DNA from: Prorocentrum cordatum | Taxonomy: Eukaryota; Sar; Dinophyceae; Prorocentrales; Prorocentraceae | Direction: 5' to 3' | NCBI GenBank assembly: GCA_963575745.1 | Contig: CAUYUJ010000669.1 | Span: 42,501-70,000, forward strand | DNA: 27,500 nt | Part shown: in pieces, positions 17,256 to 27,100 of the stretch | Layout: each line of letters opens with the position of its first letter | How positions within the stretch are numbered: position 1 is the stretch's first letter | Translations under genes and position numbers: made by a program | Notes under the pieces: model-generated | The model's database searches: none | What the model was told of the DNA's origin: nothing | Seen by the model: the letters and a program-made list of their open reading frames with translations, nothing else

Positions 17256-17820
17256 GTTTTCAGGTTCTCAGCCAACCACGTGGATACCGCTACCACCCCC
17301 TGGATTAAAAAGTCCGGATCGGCACTGCAGGCCCCCTTGCATCGTCGCTCCCCGAGAAGTAAACATGACTGGCACGAAATACCTAGCAGAGTCGCAACTT
17401 CCAAGCAACATAACTGGGACCGGAAATTCAGATGCGAGGAAGTCCCAAGCGAAATCGCAAATTTCCGGTCGCCAGTGAGAATTTCCGGTCGCCTGGAAAG
17501 CGTCCGGAAATATTTTTGGAGGAAGTATTGGTGGATTGCGGACTTCCGGTCGTCACCCTATTTGGCGATTATAATATTAGAGGGGGCGAAGACGGAAATT
17601 TAACCATGGCGGCCCCTGCAACATTGTGCCGGGGCCCCGTGGCCTAAAGGGAGCCGAACCTCAAGGCTTATTCCCCGACCTCTGCGGTCCGGACTTTTTA
17701 TTTCAGGGGGTTGTAGTCCGCGGCCAGCTTTCATCCTTCCCCTGGTCAGCCCCAGGGCGAGCGTCGGGTGGTCCGCCCCAGTCAGACGCATCCTACCAGT
17801 GCCCGTGGAGAAGACTCCCT
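17256..17820. other. Leader region of the retroposed unit, with an inverted repeat
   Basis: About 30-bp arms at 17292-17322 and 17686-17716 (TCCGGACTTTTTA and its complement, plus CCCCCTG) face each other across 365 bp. Between them TTTCCGGTCGCC-type words recur at 17461, 17490 and 17540. No gene is recognised. Confidence 0.5.
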
Positions 17821-18960
17821 GTCCTGTCCATGGGTCAACAGCAGTATGGAAACACGAAGTGCACGCCGTTTGGCTTCAAGTGGAGCTCAAGTGGACGCGA
17901 CGTGTGCTACATGTGCTCGGCCTCACTCGAAGTCCCCAAGTCCCCATGGCGTGAGGCTAGCGGCGCTTGGGTTCCATGGCGCGACAGCGGGCAGGGCAAG
18001 TTTCGCACGCATCGAGAGAAAGCTGAACTCACTGAGCATGCGGCTGCAACCCCCACCTTGGGGATCTGCTCCAGGCCCTGGAGAGCCATGACGATCCCGC
18101 GAACCAGGTTGCAGTCGAGGACTTCAAGAAGAAGGCCCAGCCACAGCCCAAGGAGCAGCCAGAGTCACCGCACTCCAAGTACCAGAGGCGCATGGCGGTC
18201 GAGAGGCGCGCCAACCCGGCGCTCGAGAAGGCCGCCACCTCGGAGCATAATGCAATCATCTGGCTCGACGAGTGCCAGCGGCGGACCTCAGACGCCGCCA
18301 AAGCGCTCGCCAGGGCCAAGAATGACGTTAGCGACGCGCTGGCCATCATCAGCCGCGAGCGGGGCACAGCCTGTCCCGCCACCGTGCCCGTGCCAGCGTT
18401 CAACCTCACCAAGCTATTGGCCGAGGACCTGGGCCAGCTGGACTACGAAGAGGGTGAGGCTTTCTCCACCAAGGGCCTCGAGCCCGACGACAACGAGAAG
18501 AAGCGGTGGGAGCCCCACAAGGCCGCATTCGCCAAGGAGCTCAAGGCAGCCGTCAGGCAGGCGTCCGGGGCCACCGCCGAGGAGCTGCAGCGCAGACGCC
18601 GCGAGCTGGGCGAGCTGCGGGCGCGCCCCCAGGCCAAGCGTCGCCGCGCATCGGACGAGGCCGACGCGCAGCCCCCAGGCCCGACGGTGCTGCCGCTTCC
18701 CACTCTGGCGAGCCCGCCGCTCCCTAGCCTGCGCTGCCAGCATCGTCAGGAGCGGGGGCCGCAGGCTCTGCGAGTGAGCTGATCATGATGTTGACGGCGA
18801 TGCTTTAGAGCTGGCACGCGAGGCGCGGCTGCGTGCGGCCGCCGCCGCAGCCTCACGCCGACGCAACCCGCGTCCGGATCCTCGCCGCGCGCGCCGCCAT
18901 GCTAGAGGCGGTGCGAGGGGGCGCTGCGGGGCCAGACTCCATCAGTAGCCAGGGTTGCAG
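17821..18960 (+). pseudogene. Decayed LINE ORF1-like region
   Basis: The coding-like signal moves between frames. 17830-17990 reads QYGNTKCTPFGFKWSSSGRD then VCYMC, a degenerate zinc-finger-like block. 18000-18045 (next frame) reads ARIERKLNSLSMRL. 18060-18779 (third frame) reads GDLLQALESHDDPANQVAVE and then a Lys/Glu/Ala-rich, partly coiled-coil stretch (ALARAKNDVSDALAIISRER). 18778-18930 reads ADHDVDGDALELAREARLR in yet another frame. Such Ala/Glu-rich proteins with Cys clusters precede the endonuclease in many non-LTR elements and usually bind RNA. The frame changes and stops mark it as inactive. Confidence 0.55.
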
Positions 18961-19039
18961 TTGTTTTGACTCAGTGCGAGTGCCTGTTCCACGGCCTTCG
19001 ACTACATAGGCAAGGCTTAGGACCTGTCTGTCGCCATAT

Positions 19040-19790
19040 CACATTTTCTTTTTGCAGGAGCTGCGCGTTCCCGCCGACTGGAGGCAGGAGGCGGAAGCAG
19101 CACGTTACAAGAGGCCCGATAGCCGCCTTCGTCTCCTCCACGGAGGGACCTGGTGGAGGGCGCAGTGCTGGAGCGGGGCTACTGGCCCCGAGGAACATCG
19201 GCATTGCCATCCTGGACGACAAGAACGGTTACGACTGCTCACCGCCAGGCCTGGCAGGACGGATCGCTGCTGGATGGGCTTCAGCAGGCAAGAGAGGAGG
19301 ATGGATGCTCATGTTGGTGTATTTCTGGACCTGTGAAGGATGGGCCATACGCAATGTGTCGCTGCTGGATGCTATCGGCAGCCTCATCTTCAACTGCGGT
19401 ATTCCATGGGCCCTGCAGGCGGATTTCAATTCCAGCATCGCTTCTCTCGAACGTACAGGGTGGCTGGAGGATGTAGCGGGCGTGCTCCTTGTACCTGACC
19501 TGATCGCGGGCGTGGGCGCGAGCGAAGGCAGGGCGATTGATCTCTTCGTCGTCGATCGCGCCGGCGCCTCTTCCATCTCGCGCGCCTCAGTGCTGGATTG
19601 CTCGACGCACCCCCATTCCCCTGTCCGGGTCGCTCTCGGGTCGCACATTCGCGTCAAGCACGGTTGGGGGCGAGCCAGGCCTAAGCCGTTTCCCATGCAC
19701 TTGCCTAGCGGACGTCGCAAACAGCCACCTGACTGGCCAGAGTTCGGAGTCGACCAGCAGTGGAATGACGAACATACGTTTGACAATTAG
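19040..19790 (+). pseudogene. LINE endonuclease (AP/EEP-type) domain, frameshifted
   Basis: It begins with IFFLQELRVPADWRQEAEAA, where LQE fits the catalytic-Glu motif of AP-like endonucleases. After a frame change near 19110 the frame open to 19790 reads GGGRSAGAGLLAPRNIGI, LVYFWTCEGW, PWALQADFNSS, GRAIDLFVVDR and HPHSPVRVAL. These parallel the family motifs Gly-Asp-Phe-Asn, Ile-Asp-(Tyr/Phe) and Ser-Asp-His-x-Pro. The catalytic Asp and Asn of ADFN remain; His of the last motif is present, but the preceding Asp is not obvious. No reverse transcriptase follows. A CCCAACC/GGTTGGG hairpin (19799-19818) follows the stop. It nicks target DNA in active relatives. Confidence 0.75.
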
Positions 19791-20300
19791 AAGTTGTTCC
19801 CAACCCTCCTTGGTTGGGCATTCGTTTTGAATAGAGCAGTGTGGTCTCCACTCCTTCCTTCCTTCCCCCCCGCCTCCCTCTTGCCCCCTCCTGTCTTGCT
19901 TGCGGGGGGGGGGGGGGTCTGCGAAACGGCCCCTACCTTCGAAGCCTGCTGGGGGGGCCCAGCGCAGTGACGCCACACGCATATTCAAATTAGGCCTCGA
20001 CGCCCCTGGGGTGTTGCGATCTGCGAAACCTTCGCCACTTTCGAGGCCTGCTGGGGGGCCCAGCACAGCGACGCCACGCGCATATTCAAATTAGACCTCG
20101 CCATCCCTAGGTAGGCTTGGTGGGCTCGGTCACATAGGCGCCCAAATACCCCCTGCCAGTTGAGGAAATTAGGCCATCGAGATCCAGAAGGCCATTCGAA
20201 ATTATGCGATTTTGCGTTTGAGTTCCAGACGGCCATTTGAGATCATTGCGTTTTCCCGCATGAGTTCCAGAGGCTCTTTCTTGATCATCTCCTTTATTTT
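19791..20300. repeat. 102-bp direct repeat pair and 42-bp array
   Basis: TCTGCGAAAC at 19918 and 20020 starts two 102-bp units with CATATTCAAATTA and CCCAGC. 20168-20280 holds 2.6 units of about 42 bp (GAGTTCCAGA-GGCCATT and GCGATTTTGCGT-like). A T/C-rich and poly-G tract lies at 19855-19917. No gene. Confidence 0.75.
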
Positions 20301-20695
20301 CGCCCCTCTACTCCTCTTCTTTTCGGCCGAGGGCGGCGCCGCGGAGGCCGCGCCCCACCCTCCTCCCTCCTCTTCCCTCCTCGCCTCCTCTCTCCACTTT
20401 CTCCTCTTTCCTTCAGTTCCCCTCTTTCTCCTTTTTCCTTCCCTCCATCCCCCCTCTCTTCCTCTTTCCCTCCTTTCCCTTCCTCTCCCTCTTTCCCCTC
20501 TTCCCCTCCCGGCCCGCCCCCCTCCCCGCGCCGCGCCGCGGGGCGCCCTCCTGTTGGCGGGCGCGCCGGGCGGTCGGCGGCGGCGGCGAGACGGGCGGGG
20601 CTGGGGGGGGGAGGGCGGGGGGGGAGGGGGGAGGGCGCGCGTTCTTTTCTCGACGGCGTCGATGGCGACGGCGGAGGCCGACGTGGGCAGGGAGA
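20301..20695. other. Pyrimidine-rich then G-rich low-complexity DNA
   Basis: CTCC/TTCC-rich to 20510, then G/C-rich. The frame at 20659-20695 (ATGGCGACGGCGGAGGCC) leads straight into the GAC array as poly-Asp. I see no reason to call a gene. Confidence 0.5.
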
Positions 20696-21608
<913 letters not shown>

Positions 21609-21639
21609 GGGGAGAGGAGGGAGGACGCACGTTCACGCT

Positions 21640-21656
21640 GGCACAGTCCGCATGGC
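21640..21656. repeat. Isolated 17-bp fragment of the 90-bp satellite
   Basis: GGCACAGTCCGCATGGC is identical to the core of the satellite at 9757-11215, more than 10 kb away. Confidence 0.6.
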
Positions 21657-21799
21657 CCGTACCAGCGTGAAAAATCAAATAGGGTGAAACTTTTACCAGA
21701 ATTCATTGGCGAGGAGGTAAGGGAAGGGGGAGGGGGGATCAGGGGGCTGCCGAGGAGCTGGCAGGCTGGGAGGGGAGGAGGGAGGAGGAAGGGATGAGC

Positions 21800-21845
21800 C
21801 AGGGTGGAGGAGGAGGAGGAGGAGGAGGAGGAGGAGGAGGAGGAG
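21800..21845. repeat. GGA microsatellite
   Basis: About 14 GGA triplets, preceded by GGGA-rich sequence from 21715. Confidence 0.9.
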
Positions 21846-21882
21846 GGGGACGAGAAGGATAATAACTGACGGGCTGGGCAGG

Positions 21883-21985
21883 CAGCGCCGCCGGGCCACT
21901 TTGCGCCCCGCCACCTGGCTCCTGGAGGCGCTCCGCGAGATCGGGGTGCCCCCGGAGCGGGCGCCGGGGCAGCTCAGGGGCAGTC
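21883..21985 (+). CDS. Orphan exon-like island
   Basis: After GGGCAG it reads RRRATLRPATWLLEALREIG then VPPERAPGQLRG in a GC3-rich frame before homopolymer tracts. It could be an exon of an unrecognised gene. No family is recognised, and GC-rich DNA often gives such frames. Confidence 0.25.
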
Positions 21986-22110
21986 AAACCCCCCCCCCCC
22001 CAACACAAAAAACACAAAAACACAAAAATAAAAAAAAAAACCAACCTCTCCCCAAAAAAAAAAGCAATTCCCTCTTCAAGAAAAAACAAAAAAAAAAGAC
22101 CCCCCAAAAA
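21986..22110. repeat. C-run and A-rich tract
   Basis: A run of C, then CACAAAAA/AAAAAAA units interrupted by CC and GACC. This is not a clean poly(A) tail. Confidence 0.85.
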
Positions 22111-22344
22111 CGGCAGTGGGGCAGTGGCTCGGAGAGCCCCCTACTCCGCCCCCCCCCGCCCCTACTCCCCTCTCTCTGACCCTCTGGGCCCACTCCTTCC
22201 CTCTCTTCATCCTCCCTCCCCTCCTTTTCATTTCCCTTCTCTCATGCTCAGGCCTGCCCCCCCCCCCCCTTCCGGGCTCATCATCAATTCCGGCCCGCGT
22301 TCCTCGCGTCGCTGCCTCTCGCCCCCCCCCCTCCTCCTTCTCAT
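22111..22344. other. Pyrimidine-rich low-complexity DNA
   Basis: CCCC/CTCC/TTCC-rich. Nothing recognised. Confidence 0.5.
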
Positions 22345-22719
22345 TGGTGCGACGTCGACGACGTCCATTTCAGCCTCCTTGAAATACGCCCCTCGGCGTT
22401 GGTGGTTGTCGATTCGGAGGGCGGCCAGCTCGCGCGAGGGCCGCCCGCCCCCTGGTCGGTTCCCGGAAAAGTCCTCGCCCATTTGGAGGGCCAGGGGGTC
22501 GGGGGGAAGGGGGGGCATGGAGGGCCATGGAAGGGGGGGGGGGCGGGGGCGGGGCCCAGGGTTTCTTGGAGGCCCATGGGGGCTGAGCTGCTCCTCGAGT
22601 ACTTCGAGTGGCCCACGGGCGGCTACAGTGTGAACATCCTCGCCGCTGTAGCCGTTGACGCGGGGGCCGCGGGCGTCTCGCTGGGTCGCCGCAGATTGCC
22701 GGGCGGCCGAGCGTTATAG
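22345..22719 (+). CDS. Orphan exon-like region, strand uncertain
   Basis: One plus frame reads CDVDDVHFSLLEIRPSALVV then VDSEGGQLARG, a Gly-rich link, then MGAELLLEYFEWPTGGYSV to a stop at 22719. The minus strand is equally open (for example RELAALRIDNHQRRGAYFKE), so the strand cannot be decided. No family is recognised and no clean splice sites are seen. It may be coding exons of another gene or GC-rich chance. Confidence 0.25.
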   Translation, partial: WCDVDDVHFSLLEIRPSALVVVDSEGGQLARGPPAPWSVPGKVLAHLEGQGVGGKGGHGGPWKGGGAGAGPRVSWRPMGAELLLEYFEWPTGGYSVNILAAVAVDAGAAGVSLGRRRLPGGRAL

Positions 22720-23383
22720 AGGCGCTGGCCCATGATGTAATCACCCTTCTCCCCTTCATGTTCTTCCTTGTATCCCCCCTCCATCTCCCGGGCCCCATCG
22801 CCCCCCGTCGCCGTCCCAACCCCCCCCTTCCATAGTGCCCCCCTTCTCCTCCTGCCATGGGCCCCCGAGGGGCAATGGGGGGGGGGGCGCCGGAGGGGCG
22901 GGGGCAGGTGGGGGCGGGGGGCGCGGCGAGGGGGGGAGGGGAGAGGAGGGGGGGGGGAGAAACGAGGAGAAGGAGCCAGGACGCGACGGGGAGGTGCCAC
23001 TGAGAGAGGGAGGGGGGGGAGGAGGAGAAACAAGGCGGATGGAGGATGGGGGGGGCAGAGGTCGGGGGGACGCGTTCACCTTCAGGCGACCCATGATGGC
23101 GCCGTGATGGGGCAACACCGGCGGAGCCGCCGCAGGCGCGCGGGTGTCGGCGCTGGAGGGAGGGGGGGGGGGGGGCGAGAGAAGAGATGGAGCGAAGATG
23201 GGGAGAGGGGGGACGAGGGGAGGAGGAGGGCGAGAAGGGAGGAGGAGGAGGAGGAGGAGGGGGAGGAGGGGGCGGATGCAAGAAGCGTTCAATCTCAGCT
23301 CAGGGACTCCAGGATCTAATCGGCGGGAGTCGCGCCGCCCATCACCCTGAGCACCGGGATGGGAGATGGGGGGGCGGGCGGAG
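22720..23383. other. G-rich low-complexity DNA
   Basis: Long G runs with GGA and GGC. A minus-strand stretch (22760-22640) reads GDYIMGQRLYNARPPGNLRR but leads nowhere recognisable. Confidence 0.4.
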
Positions 23384-23605
23384 ACGAGAGAGAGAGAGAG
23401 AGAGAGGATGTGGGGGGGGACGGAGAGAGAGAGAGAGAGAGAGAGAAGAGAAGAGAAGAGGAGAGAGAGAGGGAAGAGGAGGAGAGAGTAGAGAGAGAGA
23501 GGACGAGAGATGAGAGAGAGACCGAGAGAGAGGAGAGAGAGAGAGGAGAGAGAGAGAGACGAGAGAGAGAGAGAGAGAGAAGAGAGAAAGAAAGAAATAT
23601 TAAAG

Positions 23606-23687
<82 letters not shown>

Positions 23688-23708
23688 TCAGAGAGAGTGA
23701 GAGAGAGA

Positions 23709-23740
<32 letters not shown>

Positions 23741-23741
23741 T
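23384..23741. repeat. GA/TC dinucleotide tract, about 360 bp
   Basis: GAGAGA interrupted by GGA, AGAAGA and one AAAGAAAGAAATATTAAAG patch. It lies directly at the presumed 3' end of the minus-strand LINE. Confidence 0.95.
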
Positions 23742-24106
23742 CGGACAAGTAGGCGGACCAGGGTCCGTCCGCGAGGCGCACTGCGGTGCGACAACTCGCA
23801 AGCACTATTTGCGGCGGTGCAGCCTTAAGATACGAGGGCGGGCTACAAAACCCCCTCCCCCGGCGCAGTGCGACTGACGCTACAGACGGCGGACAGACGA
23901 TGAAGATCTCACCTGACAGACCGCGTGAGGTAAAAGGCCCCAACAAGAAAGGCGACGTGCTGGCACGTGGCTAGGCGGCTTGGCGGACCGCCAGTTGGGC
24001 GCTTGGCCGCTAAGCGGCGCGCAGTGACGGGGCACCCCCCGCCCCCACGCCCTGACACCGTGGACGCGGAGCCACACGTACACACGGGCAGGCAGGAAGG
24101 AGAGGA
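23742..24106 (-). other. Presumed 3' UTR of the RT/RNase H retrotransposon
   Basis: It follows the stop of the minus-strand ORF and ends at the GA/TC tract. It contains three close palindromes: ACGTGC-TG-GCACGT (23955-23968), TGGCGG-A-CCGCCA (23981-23993) and GCCGC-TAA-GCGGC (24006-24018). The role is inferred from position. Confidence 0.5.
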
Positions 24107-27100
24107 TCAGCGCGGGGCACCAGGTGGAGCGCCGCGGAACGATGACAACATAGCTTGGATGTTGAGTGACGGCACGACACCATCGGGCGAGGTGGTGAGC
24201 AGCTCGGCGAAGGCTCGCCCAGCGCTGTGGAGGCGCTGGAGTAGAGGACCTTGACGAGCTTGGGCAGCGGCGAGGTCCGCGGCGAGAGCTAAGCACCTCT
24301 GCTGAAGGGCAGCCATAGCCTGTGACAGCTCGGTTTCACGGTCGGTGAGAGGTGGCTGCTCAGTGACATCCGCCGAGGATCTCGAGACAGAGGCGAGGTC
24401 CTCGGTACGCCTGTCCAGGTGGGCTAGCGGCGTGCGGGACCCTGAACGCTGACGTCCGTCACCCTTAAAAGGTGACTGGAGGGGCCGGCGCGACCCCAGG
24501 GCTGGAGCCGCTAGGGCCGCGCCCCGAGAGGTCAGGGGAGCCGCTTCCTCTCGCTCAGCAACGGAGGAAGCGTGGGTGGGGCACGAGGGCCTGTCTGGTT
24601 TAGTACCCTGCGGGGGGGCTGAAGCCGCCCCCGCGGGTCGCTGACGATGGGGAGGCGGAGTGGTATGCGCGGTGGGACCAGTCGTGATGCCGTGCAAGGC
24701 CGCTGAGGTCGGTCGCGTAGAGGGTTGGTGACTCGGTGGGGCGGCATGGTCGGCAGCGTGTGGTGTCGGCGGTGCGTCCTCAATGCCACCCAATCCTCGG
24801 GGGGCACTCGGGTCGTGGTCGGCGTCTTGGCGGTGACCGATATCGTCGTATGTGGGCGTTAACGCTCTTGGGGACGGCGTCGCAGTAGGGTTTGCGAGGT
24901 TTCCCGACGGGGCGGGGTTTTCGTTGGCTGGTCCGTCGTCCAAAGCGTCCGAGCCCCCACCGAGGCTGAAAAGGTCATCGTCCTGCTCATCAGCGTCTTG
25001 AAAAGGAACGGCGTTGTCATGTGGGTGGGCTGACGCACTCAATAGCGGAGTCGGGGGCGCCGCGCGGGTGCCCGCCGGGGCAGGGTTGGCGCTGGCTGAC
25101 TCGTCGCCCAGGAAGTCCAAACCTCCACCAAAGCCGAACGGGTCGTCCTCCTGTTCGTCGAATAACACCCGTTGGGCCTCGGCCCAGAGCTCGTCGGGGT
25201 TTTGTGGGATGTCTGGTCCAGCCGCGGGTGGAGCCTGGTCAGACAGCAGGGGATTTGGTTCCATTTTGTTTAGTTCTGCAGCAGTGAACCCAGCCCTGCG
25301 GTGTGGGAGAGGAAGAGTACGATGTCTCCGCTCGTAGATGGCAACGGCGACTCCATGGAGCACGGTCGCTTGGCGGTGTCGTGCTTTGGCAGCTTCAACG
25401 ATGTCGTCTGGGAGGTTATGAGTACGTGCCGCCGCTGTGGCGAGGGCGTCAGCCTGACGATTGAACTCCTCCGCGATGGGCCCGATGAGCCCGAGGTCGA
25501 TGCCCGTGTCGCCCTGGTGGCTAGCGACTTTCTCTACGCGGAACATGTTTGGCTTGGCCATGACACATCGGTGGACCTTTTCCCAGAACTCCACGTGCGT
25601 GCCCTGCGGAGGTGAGTGTCCGTCGATGATCCTTTGGAAGCCGTCGACCACCGCCTGGTTGTCCACGAAGACGTGTACGGGCCGTTCAGCACATGCCGTG
25701 AGGTGGACAATGGCGAGGGTCTCCGCAAGCTGTGCGTTCTGCGTGATGCCGTGAACGCGCGCACTGTAGTTCATGCGGTGGTCGATGCCGTAGTAGACGC
25801 CGTAGCCCGCTCTTGCAAGCAAAGGGATGGCTTGGTTGGTGCATGCACCGTCCGTGGCAGCGTAGACCCATGTCCAACCAGTGTCGTGGTCGAGGTAAGT
25901 GGTGTAGGAGTCCTGGGCTGAAGCCGCAGGATCTCCCTCAGGCGGGGGCCGCGGTATGGGTTGAGGTAGCGGGTCCCTCGCGAGGTCGGCTTGCAGATCG
26001 AGGAGGGCTGGGTCCTCATCGAAGAGCCCGCAATGTCTTGTGTGCGGAGGAAGACGTGCCCACTGCTCGTCACTGATGAGGGTGGTGAGAGGGACTCTTT
26101 CACGGGCCCAGCACTTGCAGTCACGCACAGTGTGCTCCTGAGTTTCCTCTTCCTCATCACAGTAACGGCAAATAGGGCTGGGATCAGCGGACGCATTTGA
26201 TCGAGAACGTCGCTGTTGGGTGTGGTCCCCGCCCGACAGGTAGTTTAAGAGGAGCGCCAGCTGCCATGCGTTGCATTTGGCAGCTCCTTTGGTGCGGGCG
26301 AGCCACGTGCTGGCGAAAAGGTCGAGGCCCTGTCTGACCGAAGCTAGGTGTCCAAGGTCATGACGCCGTGGCTTGATTTTTCTCAGAAAGGCTCTGCGTT
26401 GCGAGGCGCGCAGCATGTGAAGGAAGGCGTTTTGGGGAAGGTTCAGCCAACTGATCTGAAAGCCCCAGTCGTCGTACATGGTGCCAAATGTGGGCCAAGT
26501 CCAACGGAGCTGCTGAAGCGTCTGAACAAGTCGTCCAACAGGTCCTCCGCCAAAAAGGGTCTGGACAGGGTGTTGGAGATCCCTGACGAGGCCGCAGAGA
26601 GTGGCGTCGCGGTTGACCTGTCGCCGCAGGCACAGGAAGACTTCACGCTGCATAATGGCGTCAATCTCCAGGGCGTGCACTGGGACGCACACGGCCATGA
26701 GAGTCCAAAACTCGACCCACCTGTTTCCCTTGGGGCGGATAGCCGCCTTAAGGGCATGGTTGTAGGCAGTTTTGACGGGGCCTGATGGGGCTTGAATGTC
26801 AGTGCCCGTGGTACAGAAGCTGGCAGCAAGGGAGCGGGCGTGCCGCGCCTTAATAAGCATCGGTGATGGGAGCTTGCCAATGCGCGGCAGGCGACTAGTC
26901 GCCCTGCGAACACGGGCGTCAGCGGTGGCCGTGAGGTTGAGCGCGGCTGGAGCCGGCGCTGCCTCGGCGTTGATGTAACTTCCGCCGAGCTTGAAGGAGT
27001 CGACCACGCGTAAGGGCCGTTCCGCCAAGGTGAGCTGGGTAACGGCGGTGTGAAGCTCGTCAGTAAGCGCCCACCCCGCCACTTTTCCAGGATGAGTGCG

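Noticed and set aside
18774-19057. Spliceosomal intron (GTGAGC to TTTTTGCAG) joining ORF1 to the endonuclease
   Set aside because: The signals are good, but the interior contains coding-like sequence and TTGCAGGAG also encodes the expected LQE endonuclease motif, so a decayed continuous element is simpler.
21986-22110. Poly(A) tail of a retrocopy
   Set aside because: The A runs are repeatedly interrupted by C and G, and no flanking duplication is visible.
22756-23946. 396-codon minus-strand ORF rich in Ser-Leu and Pro
   Set aside because: It reads the GA/TC tract and C-rich DNA.
24107-24300. Plus-strand frames over the RT/RNase H gene
   Set aside because: Shadow frames. RT, zinc knuckle and RNase H motifs are only on the minus strand.
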